From positions 59,278 to 123,277 of the forward strand of contig MPOS01000048.1 of assembly GCA_001896555.1 (NCBI GenBank): a stretch of 64,000 nt of DNA, given 5' to 3'. The position numbers and the translations under genes were made by a program. The notes below the pieces were generated by a model that saw only the letters and a list, made by a program, of their open reading frames with translations, did not search any database and had not been told where the DNA came from. This document shows positions 17,445-26,480 of the stretch, in pieces. The stretch is from Candidatus Phosphitivorax anaerolimi. GTDB taxonomy: Bacteria > Desulfobacterota > Desulfomonilia > UBA1062. The first letter of the stretch is position 1, and the number at the start of each line of letters is the position of its first letter.

Positions 17445-18425
17445 GTGTCGCCTCTTGATAAGAACACCGGACAGGACACGGGAATAGTTTTCCGGGATCT
17501 CCCTCTGTCCATCATGAGGATCAACGAGCGTTACGACTTCGATATCTACCTGCAGATCAGGGGACACTACCGGCTTTTTGCCGCAAAGGGGGCACTTTTC
17601 ACCGATCAGCACACCAAGCTCCTGAAGGACGGAAGCATCAGACTCTATGTCAAGGACGAGGAATGGGGCCGGGTAGAGGAGTACCAGACCAACTATCTGA
17701 GCCGCATTCTCGCGGACCCTGCGGTGGACTCCCACGACAAGGCCAGTGTGGCCTATACCGCCTCCATGAAATCGATCCGGGAAATCTTCCAGTCGGTCGA
17801 GCCGAGAACGATACAGGATGTGGAGAAAAACGCCGAGGAAATGGTCCGTCTCATCCTGTCGGAAGATGAGGTGATGGAGAACCTCATCTGGATCGAGAGC
17901 CACGATCACTTCACCTATCAGCACTCGGTCAGGGTCGGTATCTATGCCACGGCACTGACCATCAAGCTTTTCAGCAGCAAACTGACAAAACAGGAGATGG
18001 CCGCATTGAGCGCAGGCTATTTCCTCCACGATATCGGGATGGCTCAGGTCCCCATGAAGATCCTGGAGAAAAGCAGCCCCCTGACCCCGAGCGAGTGGGG
18101 TCTCATCAGAATGCACCCCATGTGGGGGTATGACCGTCCTCTGGAGACCGGACATCTCACCCCCGAGGCTGCCGCCATTGTCCTGTCACATCACGAACGT
18201 CACGACGGCAGCGGCTATCCCTTTGCCCGGGAAGGCGACGGGATCCCCACCTATGCAAAGATCTGCGCCATTGCCGACACCTTCGAGTCGCTCACCGCAT
18301 CGAGGCCCTACCGGGAAAGCATACGGCCTTTCCACGCATTGAAGATCATGCAGCAGGAAATGGCCCAGGAGTTCGATGCCGAGATGTTCAAGGCATTCAT
18401 CCTGCTCCTCGGCCCAGGGGGCTGA
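17445..18425 (+). CDS. HD-GYP domain cyclic-di-GMP phosphodiesterase
   Basis: 326 residues. The N-terminal ~130 residues resemble the DUF3391-like input region of soluble HD-GYP proteins. The HD pair is FLHDIGMAQVP (His195-Asp196), and SHHERHDGSGYP has GYP at 257-259, followed by YAKICAIADTFESLTASRPYR. The metal ligands look intact, so the enzyme should hydrolyse c-di-GMP. Start is GTG 17445 behind GGAGAAGGGGG. A short frame (17392-17442, MNAGLQNPAWKKGEGG) ends 2 bases before it and may couple translation. The 218-base gap upstream has a weak sigma-28-like site (TAATTATT 17272, GTCGATAG 17292). Confidence 0.93.
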   Translation: MSPLDKNTGQDTGIVFRDLPLSIMRINERYDFDIYLQIRGHYRLFAAKGALFTDQHTKLLKDGSIRLYVKDEEWGRVEEYQTNYLSRILADPAVDSHDKASVAYTASMKSIREIFQSVEPRTIQDVEKNAEEMVRLILSEDEVMENLIWIESHDHFTYQHSVRVGIYATALTIKLFSSKLTKQEMAALSAGYFLHDIGMAQVPMKILEKSSPLTPSEWGLIRMHPMWGYDRPLETGHLTPEAAAIVLSHHERHDGSGYPFAREGDGIPTYAKICAIADTFESLTASRPYRESIRPFHALKIMQQEMAQEFDAEMFKAFILLLGPGG

Positions 18426-18453
18426 GGAGCGTTTCCCCCAAACAGACTTTCTT

Positions 18454-18473
18454 AAAGGGGAGACTCTCCCTTT
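18454..18473 (+). terminator. Weak stem-loop after the HD-GYP gene
   Basis: AAAGGGGAG and CTCCCTTT pair around a 3-base loop with one bulged G, 29 bases after the stop. Only a short T-run follows, so termination is uncertain. Confidence 0.35.
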
Positions 18474-18542
18474 CTCCAAGGAATTGCCCGTGCGGGACGA
18501 TTGTACGAAAAACGGGGTAAATCGGCGGAAGAAAGCTCTCGC

Positions 18543-18570
18543 TTGACTTCACCTGTCATTCGTTGTTAAT
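18543..18570 (+). promoter_or_regulatory. Candidate promoter giving a leaderless thiN mRNA
   Basis: TTGACT (18543-18548, 5/6) and GTTAAT (18565-18570, 4/6) with a 16-base spacer. The expected transcription start falls within a base or two of the thiN ATG at 18578, which has no Shine-Dalgarno sequence. Confidence 0.4.
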
Positions 18571-18577
18571 TCGCCAT

Positions 18578-19258
18578 ATGTTTCTGATCGTATCCGGGGG
18601 AGATGCGCCCGATCCTGCCTTTCTTCAGGCAAGGGCGGAAAAGGCCAGGATGATCATAGCCGCCGACAGAGGCGCCGGGTATTGCCTGCGTGCCGGTGTC
18701 AGGCCCGATATCGTGGTTGGAGATATGGACTCCATTTCTCCGGCCGCCCTCCGCGAAGTGGAGAGGTCGGGAATCCCCTTCATCCAGCACAGCCCCGAGA
18801 AGGACAAGACCGACACCCAGCTTGCGCTGGATATCGCCCTTGACCGCGGCGCTTCATGCATCGAGATGGTCGCATGCACCGGAGACAGGTTCGATCACAG
18901 CCTCGCGAATGTTCACCTGCTCTACGCAGCGTTGAAAGCCGGCGTGGATGCCGCGATCACTGCCCCTTCCCACCGGATTTTCCTGGTGGATTCCGATGCC
19001 GGGATCGACGGGATGAAGGGCGCGGTCCTGTCCCTGCTCCCGCTTTCCCTGGAGGTGAGGGGGGTGAGCCTCTCGGGGTTTCAGTGGCCGCTTGAGGACG
19101 CAGTCATGGAGGTGGGGAACCCCTATGGGATCAGCAACAGGATCATATCGGAGCAGGCCCGGATACGCGTGCGCGAAGGGGTGCTCGTCGCCGTGCTCTT
19201 CCCCCCGGAGGCAGCGGGCGGGAAACAACACGTGACAGAACCTGCCCCGGAATGCTAG
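18578..19258 (+). CDS. thiN: Thiamine pyrophosphokinase
   Basis: 226 residues. Family motifs are ADRGAGYCLRAGVRPDIVVGD (as ADRGA and PDIVVGDMDS), KDKTDTQLAL and GDRFDHSLANV, which bind ATP-Mg and thiamine. It makes thiamine diphosphate from thiamine and ATP. ATG 18578 is chosen; an in-frame TTG lies 15 bases earlier but neither has a ribosome site. The C-terminal tail after residue ~210 is not conserved-looking. No thi genes or TPP riboswitch are nearby. Confidence 0.92.
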   Translation: MFLIVSGGDAPDPAFLQARAEKARMIIAADRGAGYCLRAGVRPDIVVGDMDSISPAALREVERSGIPFIQHSPEKDKTDTQLALDIALDRGASCIEMVACTGDRFDHSLANVHLLYAALKAGVDAAITAPSHRIFLVDSDAGIDGMKGAVLSLLPLSLEVRGVSLSGFQWPLEDAVMEVGNPYGISNRIISEQARIRVREGVLVAVLFPPEAAGGKQHVTEPAPEC

Positions 19259-19337
19259 GACTCGTGGAGCCGGATTGTTTTTCATGACAATGGAGTTGGC
19301 TTTTTCAATACATACTACAGCTCAAGGGAGGGATGAA

Positions 19338-20252
19338 TTGAAACGATATCTGATACTTGTTGTTCTAGCCTGTTTCACTCTCGCAGGATGCGCACAGGAT
19401 ACGAAAGAATCCGACAGGAACGCCCGGCTGGATGAGAATGTCGTCGCACAGGTCGCAGGCGAGAGCATCACGGAGGGAGACATCGAGGAGATCATCTCCC
19501 ACATCCCTGCCCAGTACCGGACGAAATACTCTTCACCCCAGGGCCGAAAAGAGATCGTCGACGGGCTCGTCGAGATGAAGATGCTCGCCTGGGAGGCTCG
19601 CAGGAAGGGCATCGACAAACAGGAGTCTGTGAAGGTGAAGATCGGCTACATCATCGACCAGGCCCTGGCAAAAGAGCTGGAGAACGACCTGAAGGAGTCC
19701 GTGAAGGTGAGCGAGGCGGACATCGAGAGCTACTACCGTGAGAATCTCGACAAGTATGTCACCCCGGAGCGTATAAAGGCCAGGCATATTCTGGTAGAAA
19801 AGCAGGGCCTGGCGGAAGATCTTCTGGGCAGACTCAAGAAGGGGGCCGACTTCCAGGAGCTGGCCAAGAAACACTCCACCTGTCCGTCAGCGGAAAAGGG
19901 CGGGGATCTTGGCTGGTTCGGCAGGGGCAAGATGGCGCCGGAGTTCGAGAAGGCGGCGTTCGCCCTGAACAAGGGTGAACTCAGCGATGTGGTGAAGTCG
20001 TCCTTCGGGTATCACGTCATCCGGCTGGAGGACAAAAGGGAGTCAAAAACCAAGACCCTGGATCAGGTGAGGAAGTCAATCGAGCGGACCCTTCAGAAAA
20101 AACAGGCGGATGCGCTGATAGCCGAGCTCAAGGACGACATCAGGAAAAAGGCGGGCGTGACCGTGAACGAAGAGTATTTCAGCAAGTTCAAGGAACAGGG
20201 CAGGCCCGGGGTGGAAAAGGTCCGGGAGCCCGCGGAGCCGGAAGAGGAATAG
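19338..20252 (+). CDS. Lipoprotein peptidyl-prolyl isomerase (PpiC/parvulin type)
   Basis: About 304 residues. TTG 19338 is the start: GGAGG lies 6-7 bases upstream and the resulting N-terminus is a lipoprotein signal (KRYLILVVLACFTLAGC, lipid Cys18). A SurA-like chaperone segment is followed by the parvulin domain at ~155-245 (RARHILVEKQG is seen as KARHILVEK; GGDLGWFGRGKM; SSFGYHVIRL). It is probably an outer- or inner-membrane anchored periplasmic foldase. It lies 10 bases before gspF and is likely the first gene of the secretion operon. Confidence 0.9.
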   Translation: MKRYLILVVLACFTLAGCAQDTKESDRNARLDENVVAQVAGESITEGDIEEIISHIPAQYRTKYSSPQGRKEIVDGLVEMKMLAWEARRKGIDKQESVKVKIGYIIDQALAKELENDLKESVKVSEADIESYYRENLDKYVTPERIKARHILVEKQGLAEDLLGRLKKGADFQELAKKHSTCPSAEKGGDLGWFGRGKMAPEFEKAAFALNKGELSDVVKSSFGYHVIRLEDKRESKTKTLDQVRKSIERTLQKKQADALIAELKDDIRKKAGVTVNEEYFSKFKEQGRPGVEKVREPAEPEEE

Positions 20253-20262
20253 GGAGAGGACT

Positions 20263-21486
20263 GTGGCGTTATACACCTGGAGCGGTTTTACAGAAAAGGG
20301 CAAGGTCACCCAGGGCATGATCGATGCCACGTCCACCCGGGAGGCCAAGCTCAAGCTCCGCTCCCAGGGCATATTCGTGAGCTCCATCGCCGAAGAGGCG
20401 GCCACGCCCGCATCCAGCGTGAAGGATATCTCGCTCAAGCGGTTTCTCGGCAGGGTCAAGCTCGAAGATGTCACGGTCATGACCAGGCAGCTCTCGACCC
20501 TGGTGGGGGCGTCCATCCCCTTGGTGGAGTCCTTGAGCGCGCTCTACGAGCAGACCGACTCGCCCGCCATGAAAAAGACCGTGGCCCAGGTCAGGGACGC
20601 GGTGAACGAGGGCCTGTCCTTTGCCGACGCCCTCTCTCAGCACAGGCGGGTCTTCTCCGACCTCTACGTGAACATGGTCCGGTCCGGAGAGGCCAGCGGG
20701 GCCCTCGACGTGGTGCTGCTGAGACTTGCCGAGTTTCTCGAAGGCCAGCACCGGCTCAGGTCCAAGGTGGGGGCGGCACTCATCTACCCCATGGTGCTGT
20801 TTGCAGTGTCGGTAGTCGTGCTCTTCTATCTCCTCACCTCGGTGGTGCCCAAGATGGTGGGCATGTTCGAGAGCATGGAACAGGTCCTGCCCCTGCCCAC
20901 CCGCATTCTCATCTCGGTGAGCGGCTTCCTGGGCATGACCTGGTGGGCCTTTGCAGCCGTGGCCGTGATCGCGGTCATCTTCTTCACCAAGTGGAGAAAG
21001 ACCGCGCATGGGGCGGCGAAGTTCGACCGATTCAGGATGGGCATACCGGTCTACGGCGCCATCTACCGGAAGATCTCGGTGGCCAGGTTCGCACGGACCC
21101 TGGGCACCCTGCTCTCGTCGGGAGTGCCCATCATAGAGTCTCTGAAGATTGTAAAGACCGTGGTGCAGAACAAGGTCATGGAGGCCTGCATCGAAGATTC
21201 CATCGGCGAGGTCATGGAAGGCTCCAGTATTGCGGCGCCGCTGAAGAAGTCAGGCGTGTTTCCCCCCATCATCGTCCACATGATCAGCACCGGCGAAAAG
21301 AGCGGGACCCTGGAAGAGATGCTCGCCAAGGCGGCGGATGCGTACGAAGAGGATGTCGAGACATCGGTGGCGGGGTTGACATCGATACTCGAACCGGTCA
21401 TGATCGTGGTGATGGGGCTGATCGTAGGCTCCATCGTGCTGGCCATCCTTCTGCCCATGCTCGAAATGAGCACCATAGTCCGATAA
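20263..21486 (+). CDS. gspF: Type II secretion inner-membrane platform protein
   Basis: 407 residues, three predicted membrane spans and two T2SSF repeats (~70-190 and ~270-395). FTRQLSTLVGASIPLVESL-type motif appears as MTRQLSTLVGASIPLVE, and ARTLGTLLSSGVPI in the second repeat. The N-terminus YTWSGFTEKGKVTQGMIDA (within residues 3-22) is the classic GspF start. It forms the inner-membrane base for pseudopilus assembly and contacts GspE and GspL. Start GTG 20263. No gspE or gspD is beside it. Confidence 0.96.
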   Translation: MALYTWSGFTEKGKVTQGMIDATSTREAKLKLRSQGIFVSSIAEEAATPASSVKDISLKRFLGRVKLEDVTVMTRQLSTLVGASIPLVESLSALYEQTDSPAMKKTVAQVRDAVNEGLSFADALSQHRRVFSDLYVNMVRSGEASGALDVVLLRLAEFLEGQHRLRSKVGAALIYPMVLFAVSVVVLFYLLTSVVPKMVGMFESMEQVLPLPTRILISVSGFLGMTWWAFAAVAVIAVIFFTKWRKTAHGAAKFDRFRMGIPVYGAIYRKISVARFARTLGTLLSSGVPIIESLKIVKTVVQNKVMEACIEDSIGEVMEGSSIAAPLKKSGVFPPIIVHMISTGEKSGTLEEMLAKAADAYEEDVETSVAGLTSILEPVMIVVMGLIVGSIVLAILLPMLEMSTIVR

Positions 21487-21502
21487 AATGGAGGAACATA
21501 CC

Positions 21503-21952
21503 ATGAAGAATAGGGGTTTTACCCTGCTTGAGCTGCTGGTGGTTATCGTCATACTCGGTATTCTGGCGACGTACGTGGGTACCAAGATCATGGGCAAGCC
21601 CGACGAGGCCAGGCAGACCCAGGCGCGGATACAGATCCAGGCGCTGGAGAACGCGCTCAACATGTACCGGCTGGACAACGGCGACTATCCGTCTACAGAG
21701 CAGGGACTGAAGGCCCTGGTGGAGAAGCCCGTCGCCGGGAACGTGCCCAGGAACTGGCGGGAAGGCGGATATCTGGACAAGTCGAGGGTGCCCAAAGACC
21801 CCTGGAATTATGATTATGCATACCTCTATCCCGGGGTGAGGAATCCGAACGGTTTCGATCTGTTCTCGTATGGAGCGGACGGCCAGCCCGGAGGAGAGGG
21901 CAAGGATGCGGACATCGGAAACTGGGACGCCGAGACGGACAGCCGGTACTAG
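21503..21952 (+). CDS. gspG: Type II secretion major pseudopilin
   Basis: 149 residues. The prepilin leader MKNRG is followed by FTLLELLVVIVILGILA with Glu5 present. NALNMYRLDNGDYPSTEQGL and the DPWNYDYAY segment are GspG hallmarks, including the calcium-site region. ATG 21503 has GGAGG 8 bases upstream; an earlier ATG at 21488 has none. It forms the helical pseudopilus that pushes substrates through the secretin. The stop lies inside the next gene. Confidence 0.96.
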   Translation: MKNRGFTLLELLVVIVILGILATYVGTKIMGKPDEARQTQARIQIQALENALNMYRLDNGDYPSTEQGLKALVEKPVAGNVPRNWREGGYLDKSRVPKDPWNYDYAYLYPGVRNPNGFDLFSYGADGQPGGEGKDADIGNWDAETDSRY

Positions 21953-22439
21953 GGCATTCACCCTCCTGGAGCTGATCATCGTCATCGTCCTTCTGGGGAT
22001 CGTGGTTGGCTACATCGGCCCCAGGCTCTACACCGGCATCTCGTCTTCGAGCATGGACAAGGCCACCCGTGAGATTCTCACGGTGCTGCAGTATGCCAGG
22101 TCCACCGCCGTCACCCGGCACAAGCCCTATTATGTCCGGTTCGATATCGACAACGCCAGGATAGGCGTCTTCCCCAAGCCCGAAAGCTCCGGCGAGACCC
22201 CGGCCATGCTTAACCAAAAAGAGCTCCCCAGGGGTGTGAAACTCAAGAGCGTCAAGAGCCCCTACCAGAGCGAAAAGCTCCAGGGCCACCTCGATATCCT
22301 GGTGACCCCCGAAGGGGTGATCGAGCAGGGCGTGATCTACCTGGAGGGGGAGTTCGGAAAGATCTACACCCTGGTCATCAAGCCCTTTTCCGGCATGCTC
22401 ACGATACACGACCACTATGTGGAGATCGGCTATGGGTAG
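21906..22439 (+). CDS. gspH: Minor pseudopilin, GspH-like
   Basis: About 177 residues. The leader ends TAGTRA before FTLLELIIVIVLLGIVVG, so Ala rather than Gly precedes the cleavage site; prepilin peptidase can accept Ala. A beta-rich globular domain follows. ATG 21906 (AAGG just upstream) overlaps gspG by 47 bases. Part of the pseudopilus tip with GspI, J and K. Confidence 0.85.
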   Translation: MRTSETGTPRRTAGTRAFTLLELIIVIVLLGIVVGYIGPRLYTGISSSSMDKATREILTVLQYARSTAVTRHKPYYVRFDIDNARIGVFPKPESSGETPAMLNQKELPRGVKLKSVKSPYQSEKLQGHLDILVTPEGVIEQGVIYLEGEFGKIYTLVIKPFSGMLTIHDHYVEIGYG

Positions 22440-22788
22440 GAAGGGCTTCACCCTCATAGAGGTTCTCATCGCTGTCACACTGTTGGGCATCACCTTTGTG
22501 TGGCTTCTCAAATCGGCGAACCAGTCCATCGACATGGCCTCCCGGGCGAAGTTCGTGACCACCTCCACCCTGCTTGCCCAGCAGAGGATCGCCGAGGTGA
22601 CAGGTGAGAAAAGCGTGCATTCCGGTAACGACGAGGGCGATTTCGGCGAAGATTTTCCCGGGTACCGGTACACCGAGAAGATCGAGCCCACCCCCTTGGA
22701 CGGGTACTACAAGTACACCCTCACTATCAGGTGGGGAGAGAAAGGAAGCCTTGAGACGAATTTCATCGCGTTCCTCTCATCGAGATAG
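22432..22788 (+). CDS. gspI: Minor pseudopilin, GspI-like
   Basis: 118 residues. Leader MGRKG then FTLIEVLIAVTLLGITF with Glu5. STLLAQQRIAEV matches the conserved GspI region after the transmembrane helix. ATG 22432 overlaps the gspH end by 8 bases with GGAG in the overlap. It nucleates the pseudopilus tip complex with GspJ and GspK. Confidence 0.88.
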   Translation: MGRKGFTLIEVLIAVTLLGITFVWLLKSANQSIDMASRAKFVTTSTLLAQQRIAEVTGEKSVHSGNDEGDFGEDFPGYRYTEKIEPTPLDGYYKYTLTIRWGEKGSLETNFIAFLSSR

Positions 22789-23461
22789 CGGGTTCACCCT
22801 CATCGAGCTGCTCATGGCCATCGCCATCGCGGCCATTGTCTTGACCGTGGTGAACCTGTCTTTCTTCCAGGCCCACCGGTCAATCGAGTCGGTAGGTTCC
22901 CAGAGACAGACCTACCAGATGGTGAGGGTGGTGATGGACCGCATGATGAAAGACTTGAGCTGCGCCTATGTCCCGTCCACCGAGGGGACCGGTCGCACCC
23001 TGGGCGAGGAGGACGTCTCCCTGTACCGTTTCGTGGGGAAGGACGACTCCGACGGGGATACCGACCTCGACAGCATTCATTTCACCACTGCGGCGGAGCT
23101 GGGCCTGCCCGGGAGCATGGGCGGCCTGAGTGAGGTGGGCTATTTCCTCAAAGAGATGGAGAATCTCCCGGGACACTATGTCCTGATACGCTCGGAGGAC
23201 CCCTTGCCGCACTACGGGGTGAGCAAGTCGGCGCGTGAGATGGAGGTGGCCGAGGACATCATATCGTTGAACATCGTGTACCTGGACCACAACGGAGGCG
23301 AAAAGGACGATTGGGACCTCGAACAGACGTTGGCCCTGCCCCGGCAGGTGAGGGTAACCATCGCCTTTGCCTTCAGGGATGAGCCGCTCAGCTTCACGGG
23401 GACGGCCCATCTGCCCCTGTCCGAGCTGAAGCTCACCGTGAGCGAGGGGGCCCCGGAATGA
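22751..23461 (+). CDS. gspJ: Minor pseudopilin, GspJ-like
   Basis: About 236 residues. FTLIELLMAIAIAAIVLTVV follows a leader ending RDSG. TTG 22751 is taken as the start because AGGAAG sits just before it; upstream residues in frame are the shadow of gspI. The QRQTYQMVRVVMDRMMKDL helix (as QMVRVVMDRMMKDL) and later beta strands fit GspJ. It overlaps gspI by 38 bases and gspK by 4. The start codon choice is uncertain. Confidence 0.85.
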   Translation: MRRISSRSSHRDSGFTLIELLMAIAIAAIVLTVVNLSFFQAHRSIESVGSQRQTYQMVRVVMDRMMKDLSCAYVPSTEGTGRTLGEEDVSLYRFVGKDDSDGDTDLDSIHFTTAAELGLPGSMGGLSEVGYFLKEMENLPGHYVLIRSEDPLPHYGVSKSAREMEVAEDIISLNIVYLDHNGGEKDDWDLEQTLALPRQVRVTIAFAFRDEPLSFTGTAHLPLSELKLTVSEGAPE

Positions 23462-24432
23462 GAAAGATACTGAGGGACAACCGGGGTGTCGTGCTCCTGA
23501 TGGTGCTCGCCACCATCGCCTTTTTCACCGTCCTGGTAGTCAGCTTCAGCGCGGACCAGAGTCTCGACATGGAGCTCGCCTACAACTTCCGCGATTCGGT
23601 CCAGGCCCAGCAGATCGCCCGGGCAGGGATCGAGGCCGCCCGGGTGATACTCAAGGAGGACGACCCCGCCTACGACTCCGACGACGAGGAGTGGGGGAGC
23701 TTCAGCGAGTATGCCATGGGCGCCTCCATGTACCTCGACGGGCCTTCCTTCAGCGGCACCCTGGCGGACGAGTGCGGCAAGATCGATCTGAACAGCCTCG
23801 TCACCGAGGGCGAGCAGCTCTACCGGGAGGCCCAGCTCAAGTATCTCTTCGAGCTCCTGGAGATCGACATCACGGACGAGGAGCTCGACGAGCTCATGAA
23901 GTCACTCAGGGACTGGCTGGATCCGAACGACGAACCCGAGTTCGGCGGTGCGGAGAGCGAGTACTACCAGTCTCTGGATCCTCCCTATATCTGCAAGAAC
24001 GGCCCCCTCGACACCCCGGAGGAGATCCTCCTGGTGAAAGGGATGAAGCCGGAATACTTTTACGGCACGGAAAATTACCAGGGCATCAAGGATTACGTGA
24101 CCGTTGGCACGGGCGGGAAGATCAACATCAACACCGCCTCTCGGACTGTACTCCTGAGCATATCCCGGACATATCTCACCGAGGATGTGGTGGATGTCAT
24201 CGAAGACGGCAGGCCCTTTCTGAACGAGCATGACCGCAGCCGAATCCAGGGACTGGACCTGAACGACCCATCAGACGAGATGAAGTGGATCAAAAATACC
24301 CTGGACGTCAAAAGCAGCCTGTTCAGCGCCGATATCAACGGCAATATGCCATCGGGCGCCAGGATCAACATCAAAACCGTTCTTCAACGCTTTCAAAACG
24401 ACGTGCGGATAGTGTATTATAAAATATATTGA
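23458..24432 (+). CDS. gspK: Minor pseudopilin GspK
   Basis: 324 residues, the large tip pseudopilin. Leader MRKILRDNRG then VVLLMVLATIAFFTVLVV, lacking Glu5 as is normal for GspK. QQIARAGIEAARVIL, CGKIDLNSL and GGKININTAS are family motifs (the last two are helix-hairpin-helix-like SAM domain loops). It caps the pseudopilus. Confidence 0.95.
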   Translation: MRKILRDNRGVVLLMVLATIAFFTVLVVSFSADQSLDMELAYNFRDSVQAQQIARAGIEAARVILKEDDPAYDSDDEEWGSFSEYAMGASMYLDGPSFSGTLADECGKIDLNSLVTEGEQLYREAQLKYLFELLEIDITDEELDELMKSLRDWLDPNDEPEFGGAESEYYQSLDPPYICKNGPLDTPEEILLVKGMKPEYFYGTENYQGIKDYVTVGTGGKININTASRTVLLSISRTYLTEDVVDVIEDGRPFLNEHDRSRIQGLDLNDPSDEMKWIKNTLDVKSSLFSADINGNMPSGARINIKTVLQRFQNDVRIVYYKIY

Positions 24433-24459
24433 ACCTTCATTGAAGAAACAGGATGGACC

Positions 24460-25983
24460 ATGGCTCGATATACCTTGGGAATTTATTGGGATAATGTCTC
24501 GGTGCATGCCTGTCTGATCAAGACGGGCATTGCTGCGGAGTTCTCCCTGGAGAAGATCTTCAGCATGCCCCGGGAGTACGGCGAGCGTTACAACCCTCTG
24601 CACCCCGCGGAAGAGGACATTGCTGCGCTGCTCAAGGAATTGCCCGCAGACGCCCTCGGCTCGGTGATCGTGGGCATGCCTGAGCGGGAGATCATGCACC
24701 GCTCTCTCATGAGGCCCTTCGGCGACCGGAAGAAGATCGCGCAGACCATAGCGCCCGAGGTGGAGACGCTCCTCCCGGTTTTGGACGGGAAGATCATTGT
24801 GGACTATGTGCTCCTTGGCCGGGACGAGGCCGGACTCCACCACATCGAGACCCTCTCGTCGCGGCACGCCTCGGTGCAGGCCCTGATCTCGGGGCTCAAT
24901 GAAAAGGCGGGTATCGACCCGGAGATCGTGGACTCCCCCTCCGCCGCCCTCCTTGCCGGGGCCAGGAACATCTTCAGCCTCGCCGATGACACCACCTACC
25001 TCTTCCTGCACATGGGGTGGGACGACACCTCGCTGGCTGTGCTGAAGGGCGCAGAGGTCAAATATGTAGGGGCCTTCCCGTACGGGTTCGGCAAGATCGC
25101 GCCCCGCCTGTTCGGGAGTCCGGCCGTCCCGCCGCAGGAGCTGGATGAGAAACTCAAGCAGGGGATCGAGGCGGGCGAGCTGCTGGACACCTGTGTCCGT
25201 GAGGTGCTCATCGCCCTGTCCCGGGTCGATTCTCCCGGTCAGAGCTATGCACTGGTCCCCACCGGCTACGCCTGCTCCATCACCGACCTTGCGCAGAGGT
25301 TCAAGACCTCGGCGGACATCCTTCCCGGGGTCCCCAAGAGAGAAGAGGGCAAGGACGGTGTTGCCATGGACGAGGTGCTGGCCCGTTTTCTGCCCGTATC
25401 GCTCGCCCTGCGCGGGATCGACCGTACAGACGGGATCAATTTCCGTCAAGGAGATCTCGCCTACACCCGGAAGATCGAGTGGTTCAAGGGCCATGCCGGG
25501 TCATGGGGCAAGGTAGCGGCTGCGTTCGTCGTGCTGTTCGTTCTCGGGGTCGGGGTCGACCTTTTTACCAGCGCCCGGATAAACGGCGAGCTCACCCGGC
25601 GGATACAGACTGAGTTCAGTGCGGTCATGCCCGCCGGCACCCCTATGGTGGACCCGGTGAGGCAGATGGAGCAGCACCTGTCGAGGATCACGTCGAAAAA
25701 CGGCGGACCCGGCGGCAAGGACACGCCGCTGGAGATCATCCGGGATGTCAGCGCGGGCATCCCCAGGAGCATCGACGTGCTCGTCGACAACATCCTCATC
25801 GACGAGAACTCCATCATGATATCGGGCACGACCAAATCATACGAGAATGTGGAACGGATAAAGGCGAGTCTTTCGTCTCTCCCCTACGTGGCCGAGGTGA
25901 AGATCGTATCGGCCAACGTGGACAAACTTGATCAGCGGGTGAGGTTGAAACTGGTATGTACCAGAAAATCGAGCGCTACCTGA
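24460..25983 (+). CDS. gspL: Type II secretion GspL-like (PilM-like) assembly protein
   Basis: 507 residues. The N-terminal ~340 residues form an actin-like cytoplasmic domain (LGIYWDNVSVHACLI; LFLHMGWDDTSLAVL). One membrane helix follows at about 347-367 (VAAAFVVLFVLGVGVDLF), then a periplasmic ferredoxin-like domain (ILIDENSIMISGTTKSYENV, here ISGTTKSYENVERI). It recruits the GspE ATPase to the platform in known systems. RBS AGGATGG before ATG. It overlaps gspM by 28 bases. Confidence 0.85.
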   Translation: MARYTLGIYWDNVSVHACLIKTGIAAEFSLEKIFSMPREYGERYNPLHPAEEDIAALLKELPADALGSVIVGMPEREIMHRSLMRPFGDRKKIAQTIAPEVETLLPVLDGKIIVDYVLLGRDEAGLHHIETLSSRHASVQALISGLNEKAGIDPEIVDSPSAALLAGARNIFSLADDTTYLFLHMGWDDTSLAVLKGAEVKYVGAFPYGFGKIAPRLFGSPAVPPQELDEKLKQGIEAGELLDTCVREVLIALSRVDSPGQSYALVPTGYACSITDLAQRFKTSADILPGVPKREEGKDGVAMDEVLARFLPVSLALRGIDRTDGINFRQGDLAYTRKIEWFKGHAGSWGKVAAAFVVLFVLGVGVDLFTSARINGELTRRIQTEFSAVMPAGTPMVDPVRQMEQHLSRITSKNGGPGGKDTPLEIIRDVSAGIPRSIDVLVDNILIDENSIMISGTTKSYENVERIKASLSSLPYVAEVKIVSANVDKLDQRVRLKLVCTRKSSAT

Positions 25984-26480
25984 AGAGTCTCTCAAAACGC
26001 GAAAGGCTGATCCTCCTTATTGCAGGGGTCGTGCTGGGGGTGTTCATCCTCACGGTCGGGGTAGTCTCTCCGGTCATGGAGTACAGAGCCCGGCTGAACT
26101 CCTCGGTAAAGGCCCATGACAGAGAGCTCAAGAGGGTGTACGAGCTGTCTTCCCGGATCAGGGCCGCAGACAGTGTGACCAAGGCCCCGGGGGCCGCCCA
26201 ATCTGCGGACTTCACACTTTTCGGGTTTCTGGAGGAGCTGGCGGCCAGGGTCAAGGTGAACGACCGCATCGAGTACATGAAGCCCATCAGCGAGTCGGGC
26301 GGTTCCACCCGGGAATCCGTGGAGGTGAAGATCCGGTCTGTGTTCCAGGACGATCTCATCAGCCTCCTGTACGACATCGAGCACAGCCCCCATCCCCTGA
26401 AGATCAAGCGCCTGAACATCCGGCGCGTGGAGAGGGACAACTGCCTCGACGTGACCTTCCAGGTGGTTCGCTATGGCTGA
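25956..26480 (+). CDS. gspM: Type II secretion GspM-like protein
   Basis: 174 residues. A short basic cytoplasmic head (KSLSKRERLILL) and one membrane helix at ~18-40 are followed by a coiled-coil and a periplasmic ferredoxin-like domain. This architecture and its place directly after gspL identify it; sequence conservation of GspM is low. It stabilises GspL. It overlaps gspN by 8 bases. Confidence 0.82.
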   Translation: MYQKIERYLKSLSKRERLILLIAGVVLGVFILTVGVVSPVMEYRARLNSSVKAHDRELKRVYELSSRIRAADSVTKAPGAAQSADFTLFGFLEELAARVKVNDRIEYMKPISESGGSTRESVEVKIRSVFQDDLISLLYDIEHSPHPLKIKRLNIRRVERDNCLDVTFQVVRYG

